This document shows, piece after piece, positions 47,427 to 55,120 of a stretch of 64,000 nt of DNA. The stretch is from Enterobacter sp. 638. GTDB taxonomy: Bacteria > Pseudomonadota > Gammaproteobacteria > Enterobacterales > Enterobacteriaceae. The notes under the pieces are model-generated. The model made no database searches. It had not been told where the DNA came from and was given only the letters and a program-made list of their open reading frames with translations. Each line of letters begins with the position of its first letter. The first letter of the stretch is position 1. The DNA is taken from contig NC_009436.1 of the NCBI RefSeq assembly GCF_000016325.1, positions 496,001 to 560,000 of the forward strand, in the 5' to 3' direction. A program made the translations under genes and the position numbers.

Positions 47427-48260
47427 ATGCAAACAGAATCCGACGTGCTAACGGGAAACAAGGAACTCATCCTTTCGACCAGTATTGAACGCATTGTCAC
47501 TGGCCGCGATTTCGCACTTAAACAAATTGAACAACTCATTGAGCAGCTTGATGCCATTTCACGGTTAACCTCAGAAGTTGGCGGCGGTACAGCGCAGGAT
47601 TGGGCAATGAGGTCCTGGCACCACTACGAGAGTTGGTTGACTGAAAAAGTAGATGTAGCAATGCCTGTAATCACTCGAAATATTGACCGTTCTATATGGC
47701 GTGATTTGATGCTTAAGTCTGGTATGTTGTCGCTAATGGATGCTCAGGCACGCGAACAGTGGCAAACGAACCTGCAAGAGGGGGAGCTTCCTACAATCAG
47801 TGAAGCAAATATCCTCAGTACTTTTGAACAGTTACATCTCAACAAAATGGATGTCTTTGAGTGCGGGATCATCAACGTGTTCAAAGGTCTGTCATGGGAT
47901 TACAAAACCAACAGTCCCTGTAGCTTCGGTAAGAAGATCATCATCAATAATTTGGTGAGTCACAATCGCTGGGGATTTAGTCTGAACTGGGGCTGGCGAC
48001 GCGATCAACTGGCGGACCTGGAGCGAATGCTGTTTCTGCTGGATGGTAAACCCATCCCTGACAACCGTGGCGATATTTCTACCCGATTGATGGAGCATAT
48101 CCGGGATAATCCGGCTAAGAATATTTACGAAGATGAGTTCTTCAGCATTCGTTACTATCAAAAAGGCACGGCGCACTTGTCCTTCAAGCGTCTGGAGTTG
48201 ATTGAGCGAATGAATGACATCATTGCTAAACACTATCCGGGAATGCTGGCTTCGAGATGA
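47427..48260 (+). CDS. DUF4942-domain protein
   Basis: 277 residues. The C-terminal two thirds hold the DUF4942 pattern, which is frequent next to cbtA-type toxins in enterobacterial islands: DVFECGIINVFKGLSWDYKTNSPCSFGKKIII and FFSIRYYQKGTAHLSFKRLELIERMNDIIAKHYPG. Some relatives carry a methyltransferase-like part; none is visible here. Role unknown; presumably an accessory of the toxin module. Confidence 0.8.
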   Translation: MQTESDVLTGNKELILSTSIERIVTGRDFALKQIEQLIEQLDAISRLTSEVGGGTAQDWAMRSWHHYESWLTEKVDVAMPVITRNIDRSIWRDLMLKSGMLSLMDAQAREQWQTNLQEGELPTISEANILSTFEQLHLNKMDVFECGIINVFKGLSWDYKTNSPCSFGKKIIINNLVSHNRWGFSLNWGWRRDQLADLERMLFLLDGKPIPDNRGDISTRLMEHIRDNPAKNIYEDEFFSIRYYQKGTAHLSFKRLELIERMNDIIAKHYPGMLASR

Positions 48261-48356
48261 TCGGAGGACTGATGTTATCTTCGACACAGATAGTTACGCG
48301 AACACAAACATGCTATTTTAATAAGTGTTATTAACTTTTATTAAAAGGTGACAGTC

Positions 48357-48605
48357 ATGAGACAACTCGCGAAACAGACTATTAGCGCTCAGATCCCTGC
48401 AGAGCTTGCAGCTGCGGTTGAAAACCTGGCTATTGAACTGGACAGATCCAAAAGCTGGGTGATTAAAGAAGCGCTGACCGCCATGATTGAAGAGAGAGAG
48501 CGGCGGCATCAGCAGATTTTGAAAGGGCTTGCTGATGTCGATGCGGGAAGGGTGGTTAGCCATGCGGATGTGGTTGACTTCGCTAACAAACTGAAAAAAT
48601 CATAA
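48357..48605 (+). CDS. Ribbon-helix-helix antitoxin (RelB/ParD-like)
   Basis: 82 residues from ATG 48357, with AAAGGTG upstream. The N-terminal RHH fold is clear: TISAQIPAELAAAVENLAIELDRSKSWVIKEALTAMIEE. The C-terminal acidic/helical tail (DVDAGRVVSHADVVDFANKLKKS) would wrap the toxin. It ends 3 bp before the toxin gene, as expected for a type II pair that autoregulates. Confidence 0.88.
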   Translation: MRQLAKQTISAQIPAELAAAVENLAIELDRSKSWVIKEALTAMIEERERRHQQILKGLADVDAGRVVSHADVVDFANKLKKS

Positions 48606-48608
48606 CCC

Positions 48609-48884
48609 ATGGAAATACAGTGGACCCAAAAGGCCCAGGATGATCTGGAGCGTATTTATAGGTTTGCCTGCCAGTATAGTCGGCAACATGCTGACAATGT
48701 ATTAGAACGTTTGATCATAGGAATCTCAGGGCTCGCCGACCATCCAAGAATCGGTGTATCTCAGATAAGATATGAACCACGAGAAGTGAGGAAAATTTTG
48801 TTTGATGATTATGACGTTCACTATGAAATTCAGCGCGACACTATTTATATTGTTGACCTTTGGCATACCCGAGAGGATCGCTGA
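48609..48884 (+). CDS. RelE/ParE-family toxin
   Basis: 91-residue RelE/ParE fold: MEIQWTQKAQDDLERIYRF, then GLADHPRIG, REVRKILFDDYDVHYEI and IYIVDLWHTREDR. The C-terminal W-H-x-R pattern is closer to ParE than to ribosome-cutting RelE, so either gyrase or mRNA could be the target. Last gene before the right end of the island; such pairs commonly stabilise islands. Confidence 0.88.
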   Translation: MEIQWTQKAQDDLERIYRFACQYSRQHADNVLERLIIGISGLADHPRIGVSQIRYEPREVRKILFDDYDVHYEIQRDTIYIVDLWHTREDR

Positions 48885-48946
48885 AGTTCGTTATCTCCCA
48901 GGTAACCCTCGACCCGATTCGAGTCCCAAAATCAATGATTTAATGC

Positions 48947-48967
48947 GTTGGTATCGATGTTGGTACA
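48947..48967. repeat. Right integrase arm-type sites
   Basis: GTTGGTA at 48947-48953 and GATGTTGGTACA at 48956-48967, the second identical to 27695-27706 at the left end. Spaced about 60 bp from the right core. Confidence 0.6.
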
Positions 48968-49014
48968 TTATCTAAATGTTATTTTTTATTTCTTGTAAAT
49001 CAAAGGATTAATCG

Positions 49015-49908
49015 TTATGTGCGAGTCCGGCCTTCGCATTCACCCCTAAACACCTCCCTCCGATGCCAATCCACAAACCCCTCTTTCGGGTAATTTCCTT
49101 TCACCACCGGCAGCGCAATCTGCTTCCCGGCAAAATCCCAGAAAAGCCTCTCAACAATTCCACCGCCATTTACCGCCTCAGACACTAACACCTGCATATT
49201 TTCATCTAGCCCAATCGAACCTTTATCAAACGCCTTATGGTGAATCGCGCACAGTGCGAGTCCGTTCGGGATCTCGCACGGACCGCCATGCTGTTTCCAT
49301 TTGATATGTGCCGCTTCGAGCGCCACGGAGGCATTGTCATGTCGCATGTTGAACCCGCAGATGGCGCATTCATAGTTGTAGGCGCGAAGGACCTGCTGAC
49401 GGAACAACGGATCGCGAACTTTGCGGATCTGCTGAATATCAAAACCCATTTCATCAGCGATCTCTTCCTGAATGCTTTCAGGAAAATGGGCTTCCAGAAT
49501 TTGCTGGGCCAGTGAGCCAATGAGGTTTTTGTTTTTCGTCAGCAGCGCGTAATGCTCTTCATCAAATCCACCAGCAACGTTGTATTCGACCAGCTCTCCC
49601 GCTGGCGGCTGCTTGCTTCCTACGGTTGAACAGTGGTCGTCATTTTGAAGTTCCCAAAAGCCATCACCCTTAAGACGCCAGAATGGCATATCAGGTCGGT
49701 GCTGGGCGCGTTGTGGTCCAAAACGCTCCAGAAGACTATGTAGCTGATCGCGCACTTCTGTCCCGTAGTTAAACAGGCGAGCGTGGCCGCGTTGATAATT
49801 CGCGAGAACATAAAGAAGCAATAAGGGTTTATGCGGCGCCCGCTGTTCGCCCTTACGCCAGATGGTGATGCTGGCAATTGCCTGTTCGAGATTTTTGCTG
49901 GAAGTCAT
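49015..49908 (-). CDS. HNH endonuclease with sulfur-binding-type N-terminal domain (phosphorothioate-dependent, type IV)
   Basis: 297 residues from ATG 49908. The N-terminal part (about 10-160) has WRKGEQRAPHKPLLLLYVL, PFWRLKGDGFWEL and FPESIQEEIADEMG, the pattern of the SBD-HNH enzymes (ScoMcrA/SprMcrA group) that bind phosphorothioate DNA. The C-terminal HNH has Cys181-Cys184, LEAAHIKW (His201), NGLALC and His223-His224. It is expected to cut DNA carrying Dnd-type sulfur marks. The last codons (about GRTRT and the TAA at 49015) lie in and beyond the att core, so the island supplies its C-terminus. The start could be earlier (49962), but the extension has no family match. Confidence 0.85.
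   Translation of the reverse strand: MTSSKNLEQAIASITIWRKGEQRAPHKPLLLLYVLANYQRGHARLFNYGTEVRDQLHSLLERFGPQRAQHRPDMPFWRLKGDGFWELQNDDHCSTVGSKQPPAGELVEYNVAGGFDEEHYALLTKNKNLIGSLAQQILEAHFPESIQEEIADEMGFDIQQIRKVRDPLFRQQVLRAYNYECAICGFNMRHDNASVALEAAHIKWKQHGGPCEIPNGLALCAIHHKAFDKGSIGLDENMQVLVSEAVNGGGIVERLFWDFAGKQIALPVVKGNYPKEGFVDWHRREVFRGECEGRTRT
49022..49036 (+). mobile_element. attR core of the leuX island
   Basis: CGAGTCCGGCCTTCG, a direct repeat of leuX positions 27553-27567. The next bases (CATTCACC) differ from the leuX end (GCACCA), so this junction does not rebuild a functional tRNA end. An additional tRNA-T-arm-like fragment CGATTCGAGTCC occurs at 48914-48925. Confidence 0.75.
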
Positions 49909-50016
49909 CGCGTTACATAAGAAGCTAAATAATTGCGATGATGCTCGCAAAATGCCACCCAATCAACCTACAGGCTTCTCACAACAAACAAAGGCCTTCC
50001 TTACCCAATTGATTTA

Positions 50017-50202
50017 TCAGCTTTTCACTGCCTTTGTGGATATCACTCCGACTAAATCCACATCCTGCTTTTGCGTTCGCAATGACCGTTTTCTGACTTC
50101 ACGAGCCCGTTTCCCCATCTCGGTTTCTTTTGGATCGACATATCGCCCTCTATCTTTACCGAAAAATATGCGGGGATTTGTCGCGTGTTGGTGGAGCGCC
50201 AT
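50017..50202 (-). CDS. Small basic protein, unknown
   Basis: 61 codons from ATG 50202: MALHQHATNPRIFFGKDRGRY, then DPKETEMGKRAREVRKRSLRTQK. Rich in Arg/Lys, with a GGGGGAG sequence nine nt before the start. The composition looks coding, but I do not recognise it; it might be the tail of a larger lost gene. Its start region overlaps the terminator of the pectate lyase gene. No gene is seen between it and the HNH gene. Confidence 0.4.
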   Translation of the reverse strand: MALHQHATNPRIFFGKDRGRYVDPKETEMGKRAREVRKRSLRTQKQDVDLVGVISTKAVKS

Positions 50203-50205
50203 GCG

Positions 50206-50236
50206 AAAAAACTCCCCCATCGGGTGATGGAGGAAG
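50206..50236 (-). terminator. Terminator of the pectate lyase gene
   Basis: On the minus strand CCTCCATC-ACCC-GATGGGGGAG followed by TTTTTT, starting a few bases past the stop at 50240. Confidence 0.75.
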
Positions 50237-50239
50237 AGT

Positions 50240-51949
50240 TTACTTCTTGCCGTTAGGCTTGAGCAGTTCGCCCGGCTTAAGCTTGAACAGCTCGTCGTCA
50301 CGGGTGGAGTAACGAACCGTCCCATCCGACATCAGATAAGCGCCCTCGGTGAATCCCGCGCCGTTCAGGAACGGTGCCACCGCGTCAGGTTTATTGTTGA
50401 ACGCCGCTTCCAGCGCAAGCAGTGCGTACGGCGCAATATGGTCGACGTTGGCAAACTCAGCCTGCGGATCGTCAACGAAGAAGCCGTTCACGCGCTGGGT
50501 GCTAAGGATATTTTGCCCCACGCGATCCGCCAGCGTCAGATACGCCTTTTGCCCCGTCGCCTGCCACAGATCGATCAGCGCAAAAATAGCGTAGGGCTCG
50601 TGATTATCCGTCTGCATATTCAGCTTGAGCTCCGCACCGCCAGGCTCGCCGATATCGCCAAGATTCTGGCCTTTGGCGATGCCGCGCGCGACTTTCCAGA
50701 TGGCATGATCCGGCTCTAGCGTCCACGCACGGGCGTAGGAAAGCAGGAACTCATTACCCGCAGGATAGGCTTTCAGCGTTGTGCCTTTTTTGCCGTAGTA
50801 GCCGTCCCGTTTTAAGACGTAGTCGGAGAGATCGGTTCCATTGGCCAACATGGGACGGAAGCTATTGGTCGGCTCATCATAGGCGTAGGTGGCGAAGGCT
50901 TTCAGGCCATCCAGCGTCCATTTTTTGAGATCGTTACCGTCATTACCCAGCTGTTTTGCCAGCGCCAACTGCATCAGCGCGTTTTCGGAATAGAGCGTGC
51001 TGGTCCTGCCTTTCAGCAGCATATTGCCTTCAAGTGCGTCGGCGCCCAGTTCCGGGCCGAACTGACGCTGGGCGCGATCGCCATACTTAGAGTGCGTATC
51101 GCTGTCATCGAGGGTTTCGGCGCGCTTAAGCGGCTGCGTAAACTGGTAAACGCCCAGCCCCGTTTTTTTATCGCGCGGCAGCACGTACTGCTCGGCAAGG
51201 CGCTTCGACCAGTTCAGCGCGCCCGCGTCACGATCGTACTGGTAGAGCAGCGAAGCGGAGTAGATGAGGTCGTTCCCGGCGTTGAGGAAGCTCAGTCCTT
51301 TGGTGGCAAAAAACGGTGGCTGCTGTTCAAAGTCGCTTTGCCACAGCGATCCCATCGTTTTGCCATATTCTCCGTGGCGGCTGGTTTCCAGTGTTTTCCA
51401 GTCGTAAACGTGCGCGTTCCAGAAGGCTTTGATAAATCGCGCGGTGGCTTTGTTGTTCACGGCAAACATCAGATCGTAATAAGGGTAGGCGTTCTTGAGC
51501 TCGTGAACCCTCTCCTTTTCGCTGGGGCCCTGCGGTTGAAGGGTTTTCAGGTCGATAAAACGGTGCCCGCCCCACAGCAGCAGGCCGGTCGGATCTTGGT
51601 AGTGGTCGAAGTAATAACGCACATTCTCTTCGGCCCGCTGTTTATATTTTGCCTCGCCGGTCAGGTGCGTTAATCCGACCAGGACGCGCATCAGGTTCTG
51701 CTGGGCGGAGAAGTTGGACAGCACCGCTGTTTTGCCGTCCGGAAAAATCCACTCCATCTGCTTGCCGGTGCGCGGATCCACGCCGTCTGCCAGTAGAGGC
51801 GTGTTATGTCCGTATCGATCGCCAGCCTTATCGAGAACCGTGTCCGCGAACAGCTTCACGCTGCTCAAACGCTCACTGTCCTGTGCGAGAGCGGAAAATG
51901 AAAACACGCTCAGAAAACCCACCGTCAGCGCTATTTTTGAAATCTTCAT
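50240..51949 (-). CDS. Periplasmic pectate lyase, PL2 family (PelW/PelP type)
   Basis: 569-residue precursor with a signal peptide (MKISKIALTVGFLSVFSFSALA). PL2 enzymes cleave oligo- and polygalacturonate by beta-elimination in the periplasm or cytoplasm of pectin-using enterobacteria. Landmarks: SNFSAQQNLMRVLVGLTHLTGE, LLLWGGHRFID, AYPYYDLMFAVN, TSTLYSENALMQLALAK and DNHEPYAIFALIDLWQ. ATG 51949 has GGGGA upstream. It lies after kdgM in the same direction with a hairpin between, so the porin feeds this enzyme with oligogalacturonides. Confidence 0.87.
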   Translation of the reverse strand: MKISKIALTVGFLSVFSFSALAQDSERLSSVKLFADTVLDKAGDRYGHNTPLLADGVDPRTGKQMEWIFPDGKTAVLSNFSAQQNLMRVLVGLTHLTGEAKYKQRAEENVRYYFDHYQDPTGLLLWGGHRFIDLKTLQPQGPSEKERVHELKNAYPYYDLMFAVNNKATARFIKAFWNAHVYDWKTLETSRHGEYGKTMGSLWQSDFEQQPPFFATKGLSFLNAGNDLIYSASLLYQYDRDAGALNWSKRLAEQYVLPRDKKTGLGVYQFTQPLKRAETLDDSDTHSKYGDRAQRQFGPELGADALEGNMLLKGRTSTLYSENALMQLALAKQLGNDGNDLKKWTLDGLKAFATYAYDEPTNSFRPMLANGTDLSDYVLKRDGYYGKKGTTLKAYPAGNEFLLSYARAWTLEPDHAIWKVARGIAKGQNLGDIGEPGGAELKLNMQTDNHEPYAIFALIDLWQATGQKAYLTLADRVGQNILSTQRVNGFFVDDPQAEFANVDHIAPYALLALEAAFNNKPDAVAPFLNGAGFTEGAYLMSDGTVRYSTRDDELFKLKPGELLKPNGKK

Positions 51950-51961
51950 TATTGTCCCCAT

Positions 51962-51992
51962 AATAAAATAAGGGTTTCAAGAAACCCTTATT
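51962..51992 (-). terminator. Hairpin between kdgM and the pectate lyase gene
   Basis: AATAAGGGTTTC-TTG-AAACCCTTATT, a nearly perfect palindrome followed by TTATTAT on the minus strand. It may reduce but not abolish read-through into the lyase gene. Confidence 0.65.
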
Positions 51993-52019
51993 TATTGACA
52001 TCAGATTATTACGCTTTCA

Positions 52020-52721
52020 TCAGAAAGAATATTTCACACCGACGCGGTAACGCGTTTGTCTTTCATCTGTGACTTTACTGCCGGACACATTCCCAATCGC
52101 CATATAAGGGGACCAGTTTTTATCAAACTTATAGGTAAGTTTAAAATCATGCGTCCAGTCGTAACTTTCGCTGTCGGCCAATACCACGCCCGCCGAGTTC
52201 GCTTTTTTATAGTCAAGTTCGTAATCGAGTTGGTAATCCTTCAGGAATTTCCACGACAGTACGCTCGTTAAGTTATAGCCGTTTTCCGACGTGTCTTTTG
52301 CCGTGCCGATATTGCCGGAGTTACGTTTGAAATAAGGGCGATAACGCAGGGAGGCGCTGACGTCATCAGTCAGATTGGCTTTACCGCGCAGGTAAGGGCG
52401 ATAGTTATTCGATGACGAACTGGTATCCAGCGAAAAGCCCGGCTCAATCTGGAAGGTATTATTAATTTTATATACGTAGCTTGCGACCACTTCGGTGCCA
52501 TTGCTGACGGTTTCATCAAAGGCTTTATCTTTATCCTGAGAACCTTTCCATTTCCCTTCCAGGGATAAGCCAAAACCACTGGCAAAACGGTGAGACATTA
52601 ATAACCTGTCTTTATGACTATTACCGCCGCCGTCATTCATTTCATGACGATAATCAAACGTGACTGCGTGTGCCGCAATACTCATAAAAGGGACTGTAAA
52701 TAATAACAATGAGCGCAACAT
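52020..52721 (-). CDS. kdgM: Oligogalacturonate-specific porin, KdgM family
   Basis: 233-residue outer-membrane protein with a signal peptide (MLRSLLLFTVPFMSIAAHA), then VTFDYRHEMNDGGGNSHKDRLLMSHRFASGFGLSLEGKW and alternating beta strands to the terminal Phe (RYRVGVKYSF). This is the 12-strand KdgM/NanC-type barrel that passes acidic oligosaccharides. The lyase gene beside it supports the pectin substrate. A paralogue such as kdgN or nanC is possible by sequence alone. Confidence 0.88.
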   Translation of the reverse strand: MLRSLLLFTVPFMSIAAHAVTFDYRHEMNDGGGNSHKDRLLMSHRFASGFGLSLEGKWKGSQDKDKAFDETVSNGTEVVASYVYKINNTFQIEPGFSLDTSSSSNNYRPYLRGKANLTDDVSASLRYRPYFKRNSGNIGTAKDTSENGYNLTSVLSWKFLKDYQLDYELDYKKANSAGVVLADSESYDWTHDFKLTYKFDKNWSPYMAIGNVSGSKVTDERQTRYRVGVKYSF

Positions 52722-53358
52722 AGAGATCCTCTATTTTTATTTTCCAAAGGTATAAGATATTCTCTGCCACTAAGCAGTTGGGTCGATAAAATGCATAATT
52801 AAAATAGGCGTGTGGTGCCGGGTGCCTCCCGGTGAATTGAGCGCCGATTTCTCAATCCGTCCATAAAAACGAAATACATTGAGGGTTCCCTCATGTCAGC
52901 TTGACCCCGCCGCTTAGGGGGATTCACCACACATAATTCTGCCATTCCCTGCTGTTGGTGTTTTTTAGTCAGTCTTGCAAATTTGTGGAATTAACTTTTA
53001 CACAAAATGAAATGATGTTTTGAGATCGAGATCGGAATCTTAATAAGAGGTGGTTAATAATTTGATTCTGTATTTATAAAGATAATCCTAATAGCATTTT
53101 GAGGTTTATAAACAATGGGTTACGCGACATTGAATGGTTTTTTTATTTTTTAATAATACCGAGTTTAAGATATATCACCTGTGGTGAATAAACTTATTCC
53201 TGGATAAATGGCAACACAGCGATGAAAAAATGCCGTAAACTTATCAGCAGAAATTACCGTTAAAGACACATCAAGCGTTTAGCAGGGAGTGAAGTTAAAC
53301 AAACGCTAAACGAATTGGCGGAATAATAAAAAAGTGTCGTGACCTCTGGAGCCTCAAA
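52722..53358. promoter_or_regulatory. Divergent control region kdgM / luxR-type gene
   Basis: 637 bp, AT-rich, no gene. AAATGAAATGATGTTTTGA at 53005-53023 resembles the KdgR operator (AAATGAAAnnnTGTTTCAT type) with a few mismatches. TCACC-TGT-GGTGA around 53176-53188 is a small perfect palindrome in front of the luxR-type gene. Neither is proven. No other structure seen. Confidence 0.4.
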
Positions 53359-53898
53359 ATGACTATCTATGGAAAAGATCATTTATTCATTTATGGAGTA
53401 GAGAAAATACTGAAGCAGCTGCGTCGAGAGCAGCACGTAGGGCCAAGCGGCGATCCCCCCTGTGTGTATGTCACGTCGGGAATGGATATTCAGGAAATGT
53501 ATTCTCTGTTCTTCACTACCCCGCCGGATCACTATTCGATATTTATCACCTCCGAGCGGTACTTTGATTCACTCAACCGCCTGTTTCCGGGGCTGATGAA
53601 GCTGTGCCTGTCTGAAAAGCTGACGGTCGAGGAACTGCGACAGGCGTTGCGGGTGATGAGCCTGCTGTCTGCGCAGAACCAAAGTTCAGGCTATCTGCCT
53701 GATACGTTTAAATTTACCAACGCTGAACAGCAGATCATGAGATTAATTCTGCGCGGACATTCACTCGATGATATCGCGCGGATCCGCGGCGTGAGCCCTA
53801 CGACCGTGAGCGTTCAGCGCAATGGTTTGATGAAGCGCACGGGGACGAAAAGCCTGCTGGAGCTCTGTTCGCTTTATACGGCGATACGTTCCCATTAG
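53359..53898 (+). CDS. LuxR-type DNA-binding regulator
   Basis: 179 residues. The C-terminal LuxR/FixJ helix-turn-helix is clear: KFTNAEQQIMRLILRGHSLDDIARIRGVSPTTVSVQRNGLMKRTGTKSLLEL. The N-terminal ~100 residues (MTIYGKDHLFIYGVEKIL...) resemble the sensor-less upstream part of RcsA/DctR-like proteins and contain no phospho-acceptor receiver motif. It is divergent from kdgM and may regulate it; target and signal unknown. Confidence 0.82.
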   Translation: MTIYGKDHLFIYGVEKILKQLRREQHVGPSGDPPCVYVTSGMDIQEMYSLFFTTPPDHYSIFITSERYFDSLNRLFPGLMKLCLSEKLTVEELRQALRVMSLLSAQNQSSGYLPDTFKFTNAEQQIMRLILRGHSLDDIARIRGVSPTTVSVQRNGLMKRTGTKSLLELCSLYTAIRSH

Positions 53899-53917
53899 CT
53901 GCACCTGACAAAAGGCG

Positions 53918-54922
53918 CTAAAACACCGGCACGCCCAGCCCGAGCTTCACTTCACGCAATGTCTGCTGGGTGATGTCGTGCGCGCGTTCGCTGCCTTTTT
54001 TTAGCAGGGACATCAGCATGCCTTTATCCTGAATATAGGTAGCACGCCGCTCGCGCATGGGCGCAATCAGCTCCTGCAGGCACACCTCCAGCTCGTTTTT
54101 ACATGTCCTGTCGCCCAGTCCGCCCTGCTGATAATGCGCTTTCATCGCGGCCACTTTGGTTTTATCCGGATGAAACGCGTCGAGATACGTGAACACCACG
54201 TTGCCATCGATTTGCCCCGGATCGCTGACCTTCAGATGCGCCGGATCGGTATACATGGCGCTCACTGCGCGGTGAATGGTCTCTTCGCTGGCGGAGAGGA
54301 GCAGCGTGTTGCCGAGTGATTTCGACATTTTGGCGCTGCCATCGATGCCGGGCAGACGGCTGGTGTCGCTCAGCATGGCTTTGCAGTGGCGCAGCACGGG
54401 CGCGGGCAGCAGGCTATTCATCTTTTGGACGATTTCATTGGTCTGCTCGATCATTGGCAGCTGGTCGTCGCCAACGGGAACCACTTCGGCCTTAAATGCG
54501 CTGATATCCGCCGCCTGGCTGATGGGGTACACCAGAAAACCGACCGGCAGCGAACGGGCAAAACCCTTCTGCGCGATCTCGTTTTTTACCGTCGGGTTAC
54601 GCTCTACGCGGGCGACGGTGACAATATTCATGTACAGCGCGGTCAGCTCGGCGAGCGCGGGCAGGGCGGATTGCAGGCAGATCGTGGTGAGCGCGGGGTC
54701 GATGCCCGCCGCCAGATAATCGGCCAGCACTTCGGGAATGTTATCGCGGATTTTTTGCGGAGTGCTGCCGTTATCGGTCAGGCCCTGCAGGTCTGCGACC
54801 AAAATATACTGCTGATATTCGTGCTGCAGGGCCACGCGCTGGCGCAGCGAGCCGACAAAATGGCCGAGATGCAAAGGGCCGGTCGGACGATCGCCGGTGA
54901 GAATGGTGATTTTGCTGTGCAT
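53918..54922 (-). CDS. trpS2: Second tryptophanyl-tRNA synthetase
   Basis: 334-residue class I aminoacyl-tRNA synthetase. HLGH at 18-21 and KMSKS at 198-202 are intact, plus VGDDQLPMIEQT. It is the auxiliary TrpRS of the trpS2 type found in Salmonella and Enterobacter near this region, not the housekeeping trpS of the dam-rpe-gph cluster. Such second copies often confer tolerance to Trp-analogue antibiotics or cover stress. The upstream leader and terminator indicate control by charged tRNA-Trp. Ribosome site AAGGAG precedes the ATG. Confidence 0.93.
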   Translation of the reverse strand: MHSKITILTGDRPTGPLHLGHFVGSLRQRVALQHEYQQYILVADLQGLTDNGSTPQKIRDNIPEVLADYLAAGIDPALTTICLQSALPALAELTALYMNIVTVARVERNPTVKNEIAQKGFARSLPVGFLVYPISQAADISAFKAEVVPVGDDQLPMIEQTNEIVQKMNSLLPAPVLRHCKAMLSDTSRLPGIDGSAKMSKSLGNTLLLSASEETIHRAVSAMYTDPAHLKVSDPGQIDGNVVFTYLDAFHPDKTKVAAMKAHYQQGGLGDRTCKNELEVCLQELIAPMRERRATYIQDKGMLMSLLKKGSERAHDITQQTLREVKLGLGVPVF

Positions 54923-54967
54923 AAAAGACTCCTTACGTTTTAAAAGCCGAAAGGAGTCTTTAGAAAC

Positions 54968-54993
54968 GCAAAAACCGCCTTTCGGCGGCTTTT
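54968..54993 (-). terminator. trpS2 attenuator
   Basis: On the minus strand AAAAGCCGCC-GAAA-GGCGGTTTTTGCG. Its left arm GCCGCC can instead pair with GGCGGC about 30 nt upstream. That segment in turn pairs with GGCTGCCTT, which lies just after the two Trp codons. This gives the 1:2, 2:3, 3:4 alternatives of a classical attenuator. Confidence 0.8.
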
Positions 54994-55024
54994 GGAAAAT
55001 GGGGAAAACACATTTGGGCCGCCT

Positions 55025-55078
55025 TTAAGAAGGCAGCCACCAGCGGTTGATTGGGTTGACGCTGAAATTTGTGTTCAT
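55025..55078 (-). CDS. trpS2 leader peptide with tandem Trp codons
   Basis: 17-codon frame MNTNFSVNPINRWWLPS ending TAA at 55025-55027. The two adjacent TGG codons sit at the base of the first pairing segment, where a stalled ribosome would free the antiterminator. It is too short for routine gene calling. Ribosome site weak (GGTAA). It lies 43 bp after the upstream GNAT gene stop, so its promoter must be in that gap or in the GNAT gene. Confidence 0.75.
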   Translation of the reverse strand: MNTNFSVNPINRWWLPS

Positions 55079-55120
55079 CAAATTACCGTATCATGGCTGA
55101 ACGCAGGGGTAAAGCGGGGC

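Noticed and set aside
48914..48925. Possible extra tRNA gene from the T-arm-like CGATTCGAGTCC
   Set aside because: Flanking sequence cannot form acceptor, D or anticodon arms; only a short fragment remains.
51962..51992. Hairpin before the pectate lyase as a riboswitch
   Set aside because: A single short palindrome with a weak T tail; no larger conserved fold visible.
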